Assembly: GCF_000196115.1 (NCBI RefSeq)
Contig: NC_005027.1
Coordinates: 868,001 to 932,000 of the forward strand
From: Rhodopirellula baltica SH 1
Lineage (GTDB): Bacteria > Planctomycetota > Planctomycetia > Pirellulales > Pirellulaceae
DNA length: 64,000 bases
Direction: 5' to 3'
The number at the start of each line of letters is the position of its first letter. Within the stretch, counting starts at the first letter, position 1. A model generated the notes under the pieces. That model saw only the letters and a program-made list of their open reading frames with translations, had not been told where the DNA came from and did not search any database. This document shows, piece after piece, positions 46,023 to 53,305 of the stretch. Both the position numbers and the translations under genes were made by a program.

Positions 46023-47210
46023 TTAGTCGCTCGAGTCGATGTCTCTTGCGATGTTCTGACGCTCATTCTTAAGCGCTTCGCTGACTCTTTGCAGCAGTTC
46101 TCGCTCATCTTGCGATAGGGACTCGACTCCGTCCTGATGCAACCGCTGCAATATTTCATCGACGCGTGACGCATCATCGGCTTCGCGATGTTCGCGTTCC
46201 ATCGTTTCACGCAGCCTCTGTTGCTTGGCGACATCTTCCCGGCGGGCTTGGTATCGACGCCACGTGGCAACCGGGCCGAACCGTCCACGAAATCGGCCGA
46301 TTGGATTCTGCTCGCCGACTTCGATGTATTCCGCACGGCGAACAATTGATTCGTAGATCGCGGTTAAATCGGGTGATCCAGCCGAGGTGAACAACCAAAG
46401 CGACAAAGCCACGACGCCGGCGACGGCCGGCCAAGCCAATCCGCCCGCTTGCGATGTCACTCCACTGGTGCTGAGCAGCAAGTTGCCGGTGACCAAAGTC
46501 AGCAAAGCCATCGCGATGATCCACGCCCGCAGTGATCGCAGACAAACGCGGGGATCGTGGTTTGGCCCGCCACCAAACAATGCGAAAACCAGTGCCCAGC
46601 CGACTCGGCCAAGCGATTGGGGCAAAGGCAGCAAATTCCAAATGCCTTGCAGACACCACAACCAAGCGACCGCCGCCCATGGATCATCCAGCCAAACGAT
46701 CGGGCCTCCTCGGATCGGTGCATCAATCGTGATCAAGGAAACGCCAATCAGGGCGAGTGATCCAAGTCCAAGTGCGAGCATGCAGAGCGACCAGATCATC
46801 AGGACGCCGGCAACCGAGATTCCGTGGGGTCGCTGAGTCGGAGCGGTCCAGACGCCTCCGATTGAAACGATACAACCGCCGCGATGCACACCCGCGTTTC
46901 GTTGATGCCAAACCGCGATGGTTGTTTGAATCAGCAAACCCAACAACCAGAAGCCGATCAACCATGCCATCCAGTGGGCGTGTGATTGCCAATCGGCCGA
47001 TGCGGTGGTGTCGGTCAAATGAGCCGAGACACCAAATGCGATGGCGGCAAACAAACCGAGCGGCAATGACATCGCCACGGAGATTTCGACGCCGGCGATT
47101 CGAAGAACGGGCCACCGGATGGACCGACCAAAGCACATCGATTGCTCGATGGCTTCTTGCTTGCGCAGCATTGCCGCGGAAGATCGATCGCCGGGGTGGA
47201 CCGGAGTCAT
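46023..47210 (-). CDS. Catalytically degenerate M50 (site-2 protease-like) membrane protein
   Basis: A 395-residue protein with about six membrane segments. The first part follows the site-2 protease fold (IRWPVLRIAGVEISVAMSLP), but where HELGH belongs the sequence reads LLGLLIQTTIAVWHQRNAGV. NLLPLPQSLGRVGWALVF stands where the family has NLLPIPPLDGG, so all zinc ligands are lost. The GG that follows the active site is still visible (GGCIVSIGGVW). The C-terminus (EILQRLHQDGVESLSQDERE) matches the short DUF6576-like tail often fused to rhomboid and M50 proteins. It cannot be a zinc protease; it may regulate a paralogue or bind membrane proteins (inference). The ATPase gene is 40 bp upstream. 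Confidence 0.78.
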   Translation of the reverse strand: MTPVHPGDRSSAAMLRKQEAIEQSMCFGRSIRWPVLRIAGVEISVAMSLPLGLFAAIAFGVSAHLTDTTASADWQSHAHWMAWLIGFWLLGLLIQTTIAVWHQRNAGVHRGGCIVSIGGVWTAPTQRPHGISVAGVLMIWSLCMLALGLGSLALIGVSLITIDAPIRGGPIVWLDDPWAAVAWLWCLQGIWNLLPLPQSLGRVGWALVFALFGGGPNHDPRVCLRSLRAWIIAMALLTLVTGNLLLSTSGVTSQAGGLAWPAVAGVVALSLWLFTSAGSPDLTAIYESIVRRAEYIEVGEQNPIGRFRGRFGPVATWRRYQARREDVAKQQRLRETMEREHREADDASRVDEILQRLHQDGVESLSQDERELLQRVSEALKNERQNIARDIDSSD

Positions 47211-47250
47211 GGCAGATACAAAGCGAACTGGGATGTGGAACGATGGACGA

Positions 47251-48207
47251 TCACGACGCGGAACTGTCGGATCGCTTGCGTTTGATCATCGTCAGTTCGT
47301 TGCCAATCTCATTGTGATGGATTTCGTCCATGAACGCACTGATCAACAGAAGTCCTCGTCCACCGATCGATTCCAAATTGGCGGGATCAGTTGGATCAGG
47401 CAGCGCCGAGACATCGTAGCCGGGACCTTGGTCACGAATGACAAAAACAGCTTGGCTGCGGGTGGCGGTCAGCGTCACGTAAGTACGACGTTCGGCGTAA
47501 GGTGACAGTTCGCGATGTCGGCGAATCTTTTCTAGATAGGCTTCGCCGTCATCGACCTCACGCAGAGCCGATTCGACTTCCAGGTTCCCGTGGATCATCG
47601 CGTTCAGGATGGCTTCGTCGAGCGCCATCGCGATTTGAGTCCACGTCATTTCGTCGAACAGATGCAGCTGTTCCAGTTCTTGTTCCAATCTGGCGATCAC
47701 CGCGGGAACGAGTTGCTCGTGACTGGGCAGAACCAGTTCCAGCTTGATTCGCGAAACGCACTGATCGATGTCGGTCGCTTGGGACGCTGAGCGGCTGACT
47801 TTGAGGACTTGCTCAACGGTATCGACCAAACCTTCTTCGGCTAAATGCAGCGGGATATAGGTCGCGGCTCCTCGCATCAGTGCTTCACCAGCGACTGGTT
47901 CGGCACCCTCTCGTGTGATCAAGATGATTGGAACTCGCGGGGCCGCTGCTCGCAATTTTTCGACCCAACGAATCGCGGCGGTGCCTGCGTCGCTGGACGG
48001 GGAACTGGCATCGCTCGAACCGGAGGAAAGTGTTTTGCACTTTGGCAGCTCGGTGATGATCAAGTCGAAGGACGCGACTTCCAGTTCCTTCAAAGACTGA
48101 TCACAGCTCTTCACCGCGATGACTTCGCGAGAATCGTCATCCAGAATGCGCACTAATTTATCGCGTGCATCAGCATCGGATTCGACAATCAGGACGCGAT
48201 CACTCAC
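47251..48207 (-). CDS. Receiver-like protein with C-terminal anti-sigma-type ATPase
   Basis: A 318-residue protein. The N-terminal ~125 residues have a receiver fold (MSDRVLIVESDADARDKLVR), but the phospho-acceptor position in FDLIITELPK is Glu instead of Asp. A Ser-rich insert (SSGSSDASSPSSDAG) follows. Residues ~180-315 form a GHKL ATPase of the RsbW/HATPase_c type: N-box MALDEAILNAMIHGN, G1 box VFVIRDQGPGYDVSAL and G2 box SIGGRGLLLISAFMDE. Such ATPases phosphorylate anti-anti-sigma factors in partner-switching. The receiver may be locked in one state. It is the first gene of a probable five-gene minus-strand operon. Confidence 0.85.
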   Translation of the reverse strand: MSDRVLIVESDADARDKLVRILDDDSREVIAVKSCDQSLKELEVASFDLIITELPKCKTLSSGSSDASSPSSDAGTAAIRWVEKLRAAAPRVPIILITREGAEPVAGEALMRGAATYIPLHLAEEGLVDTVEQVLKVSRSASQATDIDQCVSRIKLELVLPSHEQLVPAVIARLEQELEQLHLFDEMTWTQIAMALDEAILNAMIHGNLEVESALREVDDGEAYLEKIRRHRELSPYAERRTYVTLTATRSQAVFVIRDQGPGYDVSALPDPTDPANLESIGGRGLLLISAFMDEIHHNEIGNELTMIKRKRSDSSAS

Positions 48208-48282
48208 GGGCGATCCTCCGCGGCAAACAAACAGTCAGTGGACGGATGCCAATCACCCGTCGATAGATACTGTAGGTCGCCG

Positions 48283-48307
48283 TCTCGGGTGATGAAACCA
48301 CCCGAGA
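48283..48307 (-). terminator. Hairpin after the Met-rich DUF11 gene
   Basis: TCTCGGGTG (48283-48291) pairs with CACCCGAGA (48299-48307), a 9-bp perfect stem with a 7-nt loop, 28 bp beyond the stop of the minus-strand gene. No T-tract follows on that strand, so this is a weak terminator call. Confidence 0.5.
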
Positions 48308-48335
48308 TAGGAGGCATGTGGTTGACCCGTGGTTC

Positions 48336-51026
48336 TTAGCGGTCCGCGTAAACCATGGTTGACTCTTCTTTGGTCACCGGTTTGGGCGACTGATCGCTGG
48401 TCACGATGGCTTTCACCAGGTGCGTGTCGGCGGCGTCTCCGCGAACACGAATGCGATAGGTCAGTTCCGATCCGGCGGGAAGTTCTTTTTCAGGTGCGAA
48501 GACCATTCCGCCTTGGCCGTCCGGGCGGACTTCCGCGTCGGCTCCCAAAACTTCCATGCCTCGCGGCACGATCAGGCGAACTTGGACGTTGGAGTCGTTT
48601 CGCGAACCGGTGTTTTGGACACGGATCTCGTAGGTCGTTTCGGCACCTTGTTCGATTGGATCGGCCAAGTCCGAAATGCTGAAGCTGAGTTCCGCTTGTG
48701 ATTCCACTCGGACCGTGCTTTCGCTGGTTGCGCGAGTGTTGAGATCGGCGGCGGCTTCCAACTGGATCGCTTGCTCGCCTTCTTCAACCGGCAGCAACGT
48801 CAACGGCACCTTGGCGGGTTTGCCCGGTGGCAAGGACGCGACCGACCAAAGAACGGCGTGACGGTTGGGATCGTAGTAACCAGCGTTCTCGGTCCCGACG
48901 AATGTGAATCCGCGGTCGAGGCGAGCGATGATTTCAACGTTGGTCGCTGGTGCGGTGCCGCGGTTGATCAATTCAACTTCGTAAGTGGCTTGTCGTTCTA
49001 AGAAACGCAATCCAGGTCCAGTCAAGCGAATGTCGATCGCCGGAGCGACAACTTCGACCTCGACGGTGTGGCTGGTTGGTTCGGCGTCGTCGGAGACCAA
49101 TTCAACGGTGTTACGAATGACGCCCGGTTCAACGGCTCGCATTCGCAACACTTCGCGACGGACTTCACCGGGGCGAAGCGTGTTCAAGAACGAATCCAGT
49201 TCGCGGCCACCGGGGTGGTCCATGCCTTCAGGAACATCTTCCCGAAGGACGACGTTTGTTGCGGCACCCGAACCGACGTTGGACACTTCGAGTTCAATTT
49301 CGAGTTGTTGACCGATCAGAACCTTTGCAGGTGCGTGCTGGGTGACTTTCAGTTCGGGGCGTGTGCTGCGAGTTCGCACTGAGGCGGCTGCTTCAAACGT
49401 TACGCGAGCGATGCTGCCGAGTTCGCCTTCTTCGACGGGTGTCAGGTTCATCGTGATGATGCGTTGTTCGCCAGCGGGCAAGGCACCCAGTTCCCACATC
49501 AAGGCGTCGCCTTGCATGACAGGGTTGCCCGATGCATCGTTGAAACGCATCCCAGCAGGAATGGTGTCGTGCACACGGACGCCCAAGGCTTCGGCGGTTC
49601 CGACATTCTGAACGTTGAGCTTGAACGTGGCGGGTTGGCCGACTTTGACTTCCGGTGGTGCTTCTTTGTGAATGACGATGCTTGGTGTTTGCATGCCTTC
49701 CAAACGACGTTCACCCGGCATCGCATAAGCGGCTGCTTGCGCCGCGGTCGGTGCGTTGCTGGCGTAATTGTTGCCGGCGGCAGGAGCACCGTAGCCTGGC
49801 GCGGGAAGTCCACGTTGGCTGGCGAAACGAGTCGAAGCAGCGGGAGCTGGTTCTTCGTAACCAGGGTTGCTGTTGGCGAAGTTGTCGTTGGACGCGTTGC
49901 CGCCATAGGCTGATGGTTCAGGCGAACCAAATTGGTTGCCGCCGCCAAATTGGTCGGGGGTGGCAAACTGGTCGGAATTGGCAAACTGGTTAGGAGCACC
50001 ATAGGGAGCAGCGGCCGGTGCGGAACGCAGGTCGTTGTTGAAGCTTGCATCGCCGCCGGAACGCATGCTGTTCGCATTCGCTGGTTCGGGTTGGCCGTAG
50101 GGTGACGATTGACTGTTTTGGCTTGGTTTCTCGTAAGCCATGTCGTTTGGTATCGCGCCGAACGATGCGTCGGCAGGTTGTGCGAACGAAGCGCCCGGTT
50201 GCTGTGGAGCCGGCAGGTTTGGCAGCGAGTCGTTCGCCATTTGTACAGGTTCAGGCATCCGCATGGGTTGACCCATGTCGCTCATGGCGGGACCGTCGTT
50301 CATTCGCATGTCGTTGACTGGAATGTCAGAGGGGCCTTCGTTGCCCATGGCTGGATCGGCTGCGGGCATGCCACCGAACGACATCGCTGACATGTCCATG
50401 GCTGGGCCAGCATCTTGTTGGGGATTCGATGTCGTGGCGACCTCGGGTTGAGGCGGCATTGTCATCGACATGTTCATGTCGGGCATATCAAATCCGCCGG
50501 GCATCGACAGATCGGCTTCCGGCATGGAGTTGGCTGGTGCATCGGCAGGAGGCATGTCCATCGCGGGCATCTCCATCGCCATCACGGGCAATGCCATGTT
50601 TGGACCGGAGTTGGTTGGTCCAGCATCTTGTGCGGTTGTTTGTGGTGCCGGTTGAGTAGCGGGTTCCGGAATCGTCATTGGCGTAGGGCCGTCGAACGAT
50701 TCATTGTGGCTCGCCATTTCGACTGGCTGAGACACGTAGGTTTCGTCTGAGTAGGCCGCTTGTTGAATCGCACCTGGATCAGACGAATCGTCAAAGGCCG
50801 CGAGGAAGTTTTGAGGGCCGGTCTCTTCGGTGCCTGGCATCGAGATCGGTGCTGGCATTTCGGATTGCCAACGAGGAGCGTCCAGGGCTGGCACGTTTTG
50901 ATCGGCCAGGTCTGTGTCGCTGGGAAGCTCGCTGCGTTGAGCTTGCGCGGCAGCAAAAGCTCCGAGAAGAATCGTCGCGACTCCGCCGGTTAGCCGGTAG
51001 CCAATTCGTTTGCCAAAAATTTCCAT
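48336..51026 (-). CDS. Large secreted DUF11 protein with Met/Pro/Asp-rich region
   Basis: 896 residues from ATG 51026, chosen because AAGGA lies 9 nt upstream and the signal peptide follows directly (MEIFGKRIGYRLTGGVATIL, cut after AAAQA). ATG 51035 and 51059 are alternatives. Residues about 90-270 are unusually rich in Met, Pro and Asp (ALPVMAMEMPAMDMPPADAP, GGFDMPDMNMSMTMPPQPEV). An Asn/Gln/Gly/Tyr-rich stretch follows (QFATPDQFGGGNQFGSPEPS) to about 440. The C-terminal half has four DUF11/CARDB modules (VKVGQPATFKLNVQNVGTAE, VLIGQQLEIELEVSNVGSGA, LERQATYEVELINRGTAPAT, IEQGAETTYEIRVQNTGSRN). It is probably a cell-surface or periplasmic structural protein. The Met-rich part could bind copper(I) or be simple low-complexity sequence; both remain open. 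Confidence 0.87.
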   Translation of the reverse strand: MEIFGKRIGYRLTGGVATILLGAFAAAQAQRSELPSDTDLADQNVPALDAPRWQSEMPAPISMPGTEETGPQNFLAAFDDSSDPGAIQQAAYSDETYVSQPVEMASHNESFDGPTPMTIPEPATQPAPQTTAQDAGPTNSGPNMALPVMAMEMPAMDMPPADAPANSMPEADLSMPGGFDMPDMNMSMTMPPQPEVATTSNPQQDAGPAMDMSAMSFGGMPAADPAMGNEGPSDIPVNDMRMNDGPAMSDMGQPMRMPEPVQMANDSLPNLPAPQQPGASFAQPADASFGAIPNDMAYEKPSQNSQSSPYGQPEPANANSMRSGGDASFNNDLRSAPAAAPYGAPNQFANSDQFATPDQFGGGNQFGSPEPSAYGGNASNDNFANSNPGYEEPAPAASTRFASQRGLPAPGYGAPAAGNNYASNAPTAAQAAAYAMPGERRLEGMQTPSIVIHKEAPPEVKVGQPATFKLNVQNVGTAEALGVRVHDTIPAGMRFNDASGNPVMQGDALMWELGALPAGEQRIITMNLTPVEEGELGSIARVTFEAAASVRTRSTRPELKVTQHAPAKVLIGQQLEIELEVSNVGSGAATNVVLREDVPEGMDHPGGRELDSFLNTLRPGEVRREVLRMRAVEPGVIRNTVELVSDDAEPTSHTVEVEVVAPAIDIRLTGPGLRFLERQATYEVELINRGTAPATNVEIIARLDRGFTFVGTENAGYYDPNRHAVLWSVASLPPGKPAKVPLTLLPVEEGEQAIQLEAAADLNTRATSESTVRVESQAELSFSISDLADPIEQGAETTYEIRVQNTGSRNDSNVQVRLIVPRGMEVLGADAEVRPDGQGGMVFAPEKELPAGSELTYRIRVRGDAADTHLVKAIVTSDQSPKPVTKEESTMVYADR

Positions 51027-51646
51027 CGTTCGCATTCCTTTGCGTGTCTTTCGCTTCATCCTGGCGAAAGTCTGGTTCCAGGCATGTCGGGGTATCAAAT
51101 CACGCTGTCATGAAACAAGCCCAGAAAACGAGCTGGTCACCGGATTCCTCAACTCGTCATCTCTGGACTTCGCATCACTGGTCGTTTGGAGCCCACATCT
51201 TTGGATCATCTGCCATCGAAATCTGCTCCGGGGCGGACCCCGGGCGAGCGTCACACGCCACTTGTTATCTGATCATTTCAAGTCGCCGTGCGACATCCGA
51301 GCGGTCGGTCGACTCTCTTCTAAATCGGCGAGCAAGTGTTCAGTTGAGGGCAAACAGGCAGTCTTAAGAGATGTTGCCAAGGTGGGGTGCCGGTGTTCTT
51401 CCCTGCGGGGGCACGCAAGCTCGTTTGTCGCATTTCGTTGCGTCGAGTGATCGGTTTGCGTCGCGACGTCTAAATATTTCAGCGTGAAAATTGAAATGAA
51501 TGTTGTCAAAAGCCGATTTGACATCAGATTACGGGCAATTCTTGTTGTCGACTTCCCGTCCATAGATTTAGTTTGACGGGGGTTGGTGGATCCTTATGAG
51601 GTTCCAGGTTCGCAATTTTCCCGTTTTTGGTTTGAGGAGTTTTTAG
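51027..51646. other. Divergent intergenic region before the small lipoprotein gene
   Basis: This 620-bp gap holds no credible gene. A perfect 7-bp inverted repeat, TGTCAAA (51504-51510) and TTTGACA (51517-51523), lies 124 bp before the lipoprotein start and could be an operator. An isolated TTGACA occurs within it, without a matching -10 box. Confidence 0.4.
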
Positions 51647-51820
51647 ATGTCGAAGAAATTTGTGGCTGTTGGTGCTTTGATATTTTGTCTCGGTGGATTC
51701 GTCGGTTGTGGACCCAACAACGACGTCACTGTCTCGGAAGTCGACGACAGCGTTGTTCACACGGAAGAACAGATGGCGGAAATGGAAGCCTCCAACGCCG
51801 CTGACATGATGAGCAAGTGA
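51647..51820 (+). CDS. Small lipoprotein
   Basis: A 57-residue protein. ATG 51647 has GAGGAG 8 nt upstream. The sequence begins MSKKFVAVGALIFCLGGFVG and then CGPNND, giving a basic n-region, a hydrophobic core and the lipobox GFVGC with the lipidated Cys at residue 21. The mature part is only about 37 residues, acidic and Met-rich (VSEVDDSVVHTEEQMAEMEA). It lies 121 bp upstream of the DUF1559 gene on the same strand, so the two may be co-expressed. Similar short lipoproteins are often seen beside DUF1559 genes in planctomycetes (general knowledge). The function is unknown. Confidence 0.85.
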   Translation: MSKKFVAVGALIFCLGGFVGCGPNNDVTVSEVDDSVVHTEEQMAEMEASNAADMMSK

Positions 51821-51941
51821 CTCATCGCGATTGGCCGCGGATTGGCCGATCGCATAATTCGTCTCCAGTTCTGGAGCATTTCTTTTGGGCGCTCGCGTTG
51901 AGTGCTCGTGTCGTTCCCTTCTTTATGAAAGGGCGTTTTCA

Positions 51942-53096
51942 ATGAAACGCAGAACCTCTCAAGGCTTCACGCTCGTCGAGCTATTGGTCGTAATCGCGAT
52001 CATCGGCGTGCTGGTGGGCCTGTTGTTGCCTGCCGTTCAGGCAGCACGCGAAGCAGCGCGGCGTATGCAGTGCAGCAATAATTTCAAGCAAATTGGCTTG
52101 GGCCTACACAACTACCATTCCGCTTACAATCGCTTGCCGACGCAGAGTGGTGGGACATTCGAGAACCCAGGTAATCGTCATCTTTTGAGCTTTTTGGTTG
52201 GTCTGACCCCATTCATTGAGCAACAAGGTTTGTGGGAGCAGATCGCCAATCCCCGTGCGACGAATCACAACGGATCGACCCGCGCGACTCCGTTTCCACC
52301 AATGGGACCGGTGCCGTGGGATCGAAACTACACGCCTTGGTTGACTCAAGTGGGCACTTTCCGATGCCCGAGTGACCCGAATGTTCCTCCGGGAAACTTC
52401 GAAGCGTTCACGAACTATGCGGCGTGTATCGGCGACGGCATCGCCAGCAACAACCACACGTGTGTGAACCAGGATGGATCCGAAGCGACATGGTGTACGC
52501 CACGGCGTGGTGGGATGGATCGCGGGTTCTTCGTCACACGACGTGAGACACGTTTCCGAGATGTGTTGGATGGGTTGAGCAACACGATCGCGTGCGGTGA
52601 AATTGTCACGGACAACAACACCCTCGAAATCAACACGGTTGTGATCAACCGCGGCAGCAATGCGGCGTTCTTCAGCAACCCTGCGGTTTGTGAAGACACC
52701 ATTGATCCTAACCGACCTCAATTCCACGTCGCGGGAACCAGTGCCAACAACTGGGCCACTTCTCAGCGGCATGGGATGCGATGGGCGGATGGACGTCCGG
52801 TCATGTCGAGTGTGACAACGATCATGCCTCCCAATGGCGTCAGTTGTGCTTACTCCGGGGATGGTTCGGACTGCATGGTAACGATGGGTAGCCGTCACCA
52901 AGGCGGGGCGCACGTTTTAATGGGTGACGGAGCGGTTCGCTTCATCACTGACTCGATCGAAGCGGGCAACAAAAACGCGAATGCACCGAACTGGCCTGTC
53001 GGGTCGTCGACGACCTTGCCTGGCCAGCAAAGCCCTTACGGTTTGTGGGGAGCTCTCGGCACGAAGGCCATGAAGGAAACGGCTGGGCTCGAGTAG
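51942..53096 (+). CDS. DUF1559 protein with type IV pilin-like N-terminus
   Basis: 384 residues from ATG 51942, chosen because AAGGGCG precedes it and it starts the prepilin-like leader MKRRTSQGFTLVELLVVIAI; a longer frame from 51885 is not needed. The prepilin cleavage motif G-FTLVE and the following hydrophobic helix (IGVLVGLLLPAVQAAREAAR) are typical, then QCSNNFKQIGLGLHNYHSAY, the DUF1559 signature. The C-terminus has the conserved GGAHVLMGDGAVRFITDSI. Eight or more cysteines lie between (DGSEATWCTP, AVCEDTIDP). DUF1559 proteins occur in large numbers in planctomycetes and are thought to form pseudopilin-like surface structures. A strong terminator follows. Confidence 0.93.
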   Translation: MKRRTSQGFTLVELLVVIAIIGVLVGLLLPAVQAAREAARRMQCSNNFKQIGLGLHNYHSAYNRLPTQSGGTFENPGNRHLLSFLVGLTPFIEQQGLWEQIANPRATNHNGSTRATPFPPMGPVPWDRNYTPWLTQVGTFRCPSDPNVPPGNFEAFTNYAACIGDGIASNNHTCVNQDGSEATWCTPRRGGMDRGFFVTRRETRFRDVLDGLSNTIACGEIVTDNNTLEINTVVINRGSNAAFFSNPAVCEDTIDPNRPQFHVAGTSANNWATSQRHGMRWADGRPVMSSVTTIMPPNGVSCAYSGDGSDCMVTMGSRHQGGAHVLMGDGAVRFITDSIEAGNKNANAPNWPVGSSTTLPGQQSPYGLWGALGTKAMKETAGLE

Positions 53097-53125
53097 TCTT
53101 CGCTCAGACTTCGACAACCGCACGC

Positions 53126-53169
53126 AAAACGCTCGTGGCGATTCAGTATCGCTGCGAGCGTTTTCTTTT
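53126..53169 (+). terminator. Rho-independent terminator of the DUF1559 gene
   Basis: AAAACGCTCG (53126-53135) pairs with CGAGCGTTTT (53155-53164), with an inner GCGAT/ATCGC stem and a 5-nt loop. TTTTCTTTT lies at 53161-53169. Confidence 0.92.
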
Positions 53170-53305
53170 GCGCTCGCGGATCGGCGGTATCGGCGGGTGT
53201 CATGAATTGAGCTGATCGGACCATCTGGGTTTGTAGAGCACGCAAGCGACCTAGCTTGCCATGTTCGCGTTGACACGGTTTGAAGGGGTTTCCTAGTGTC
53301 CGCCC

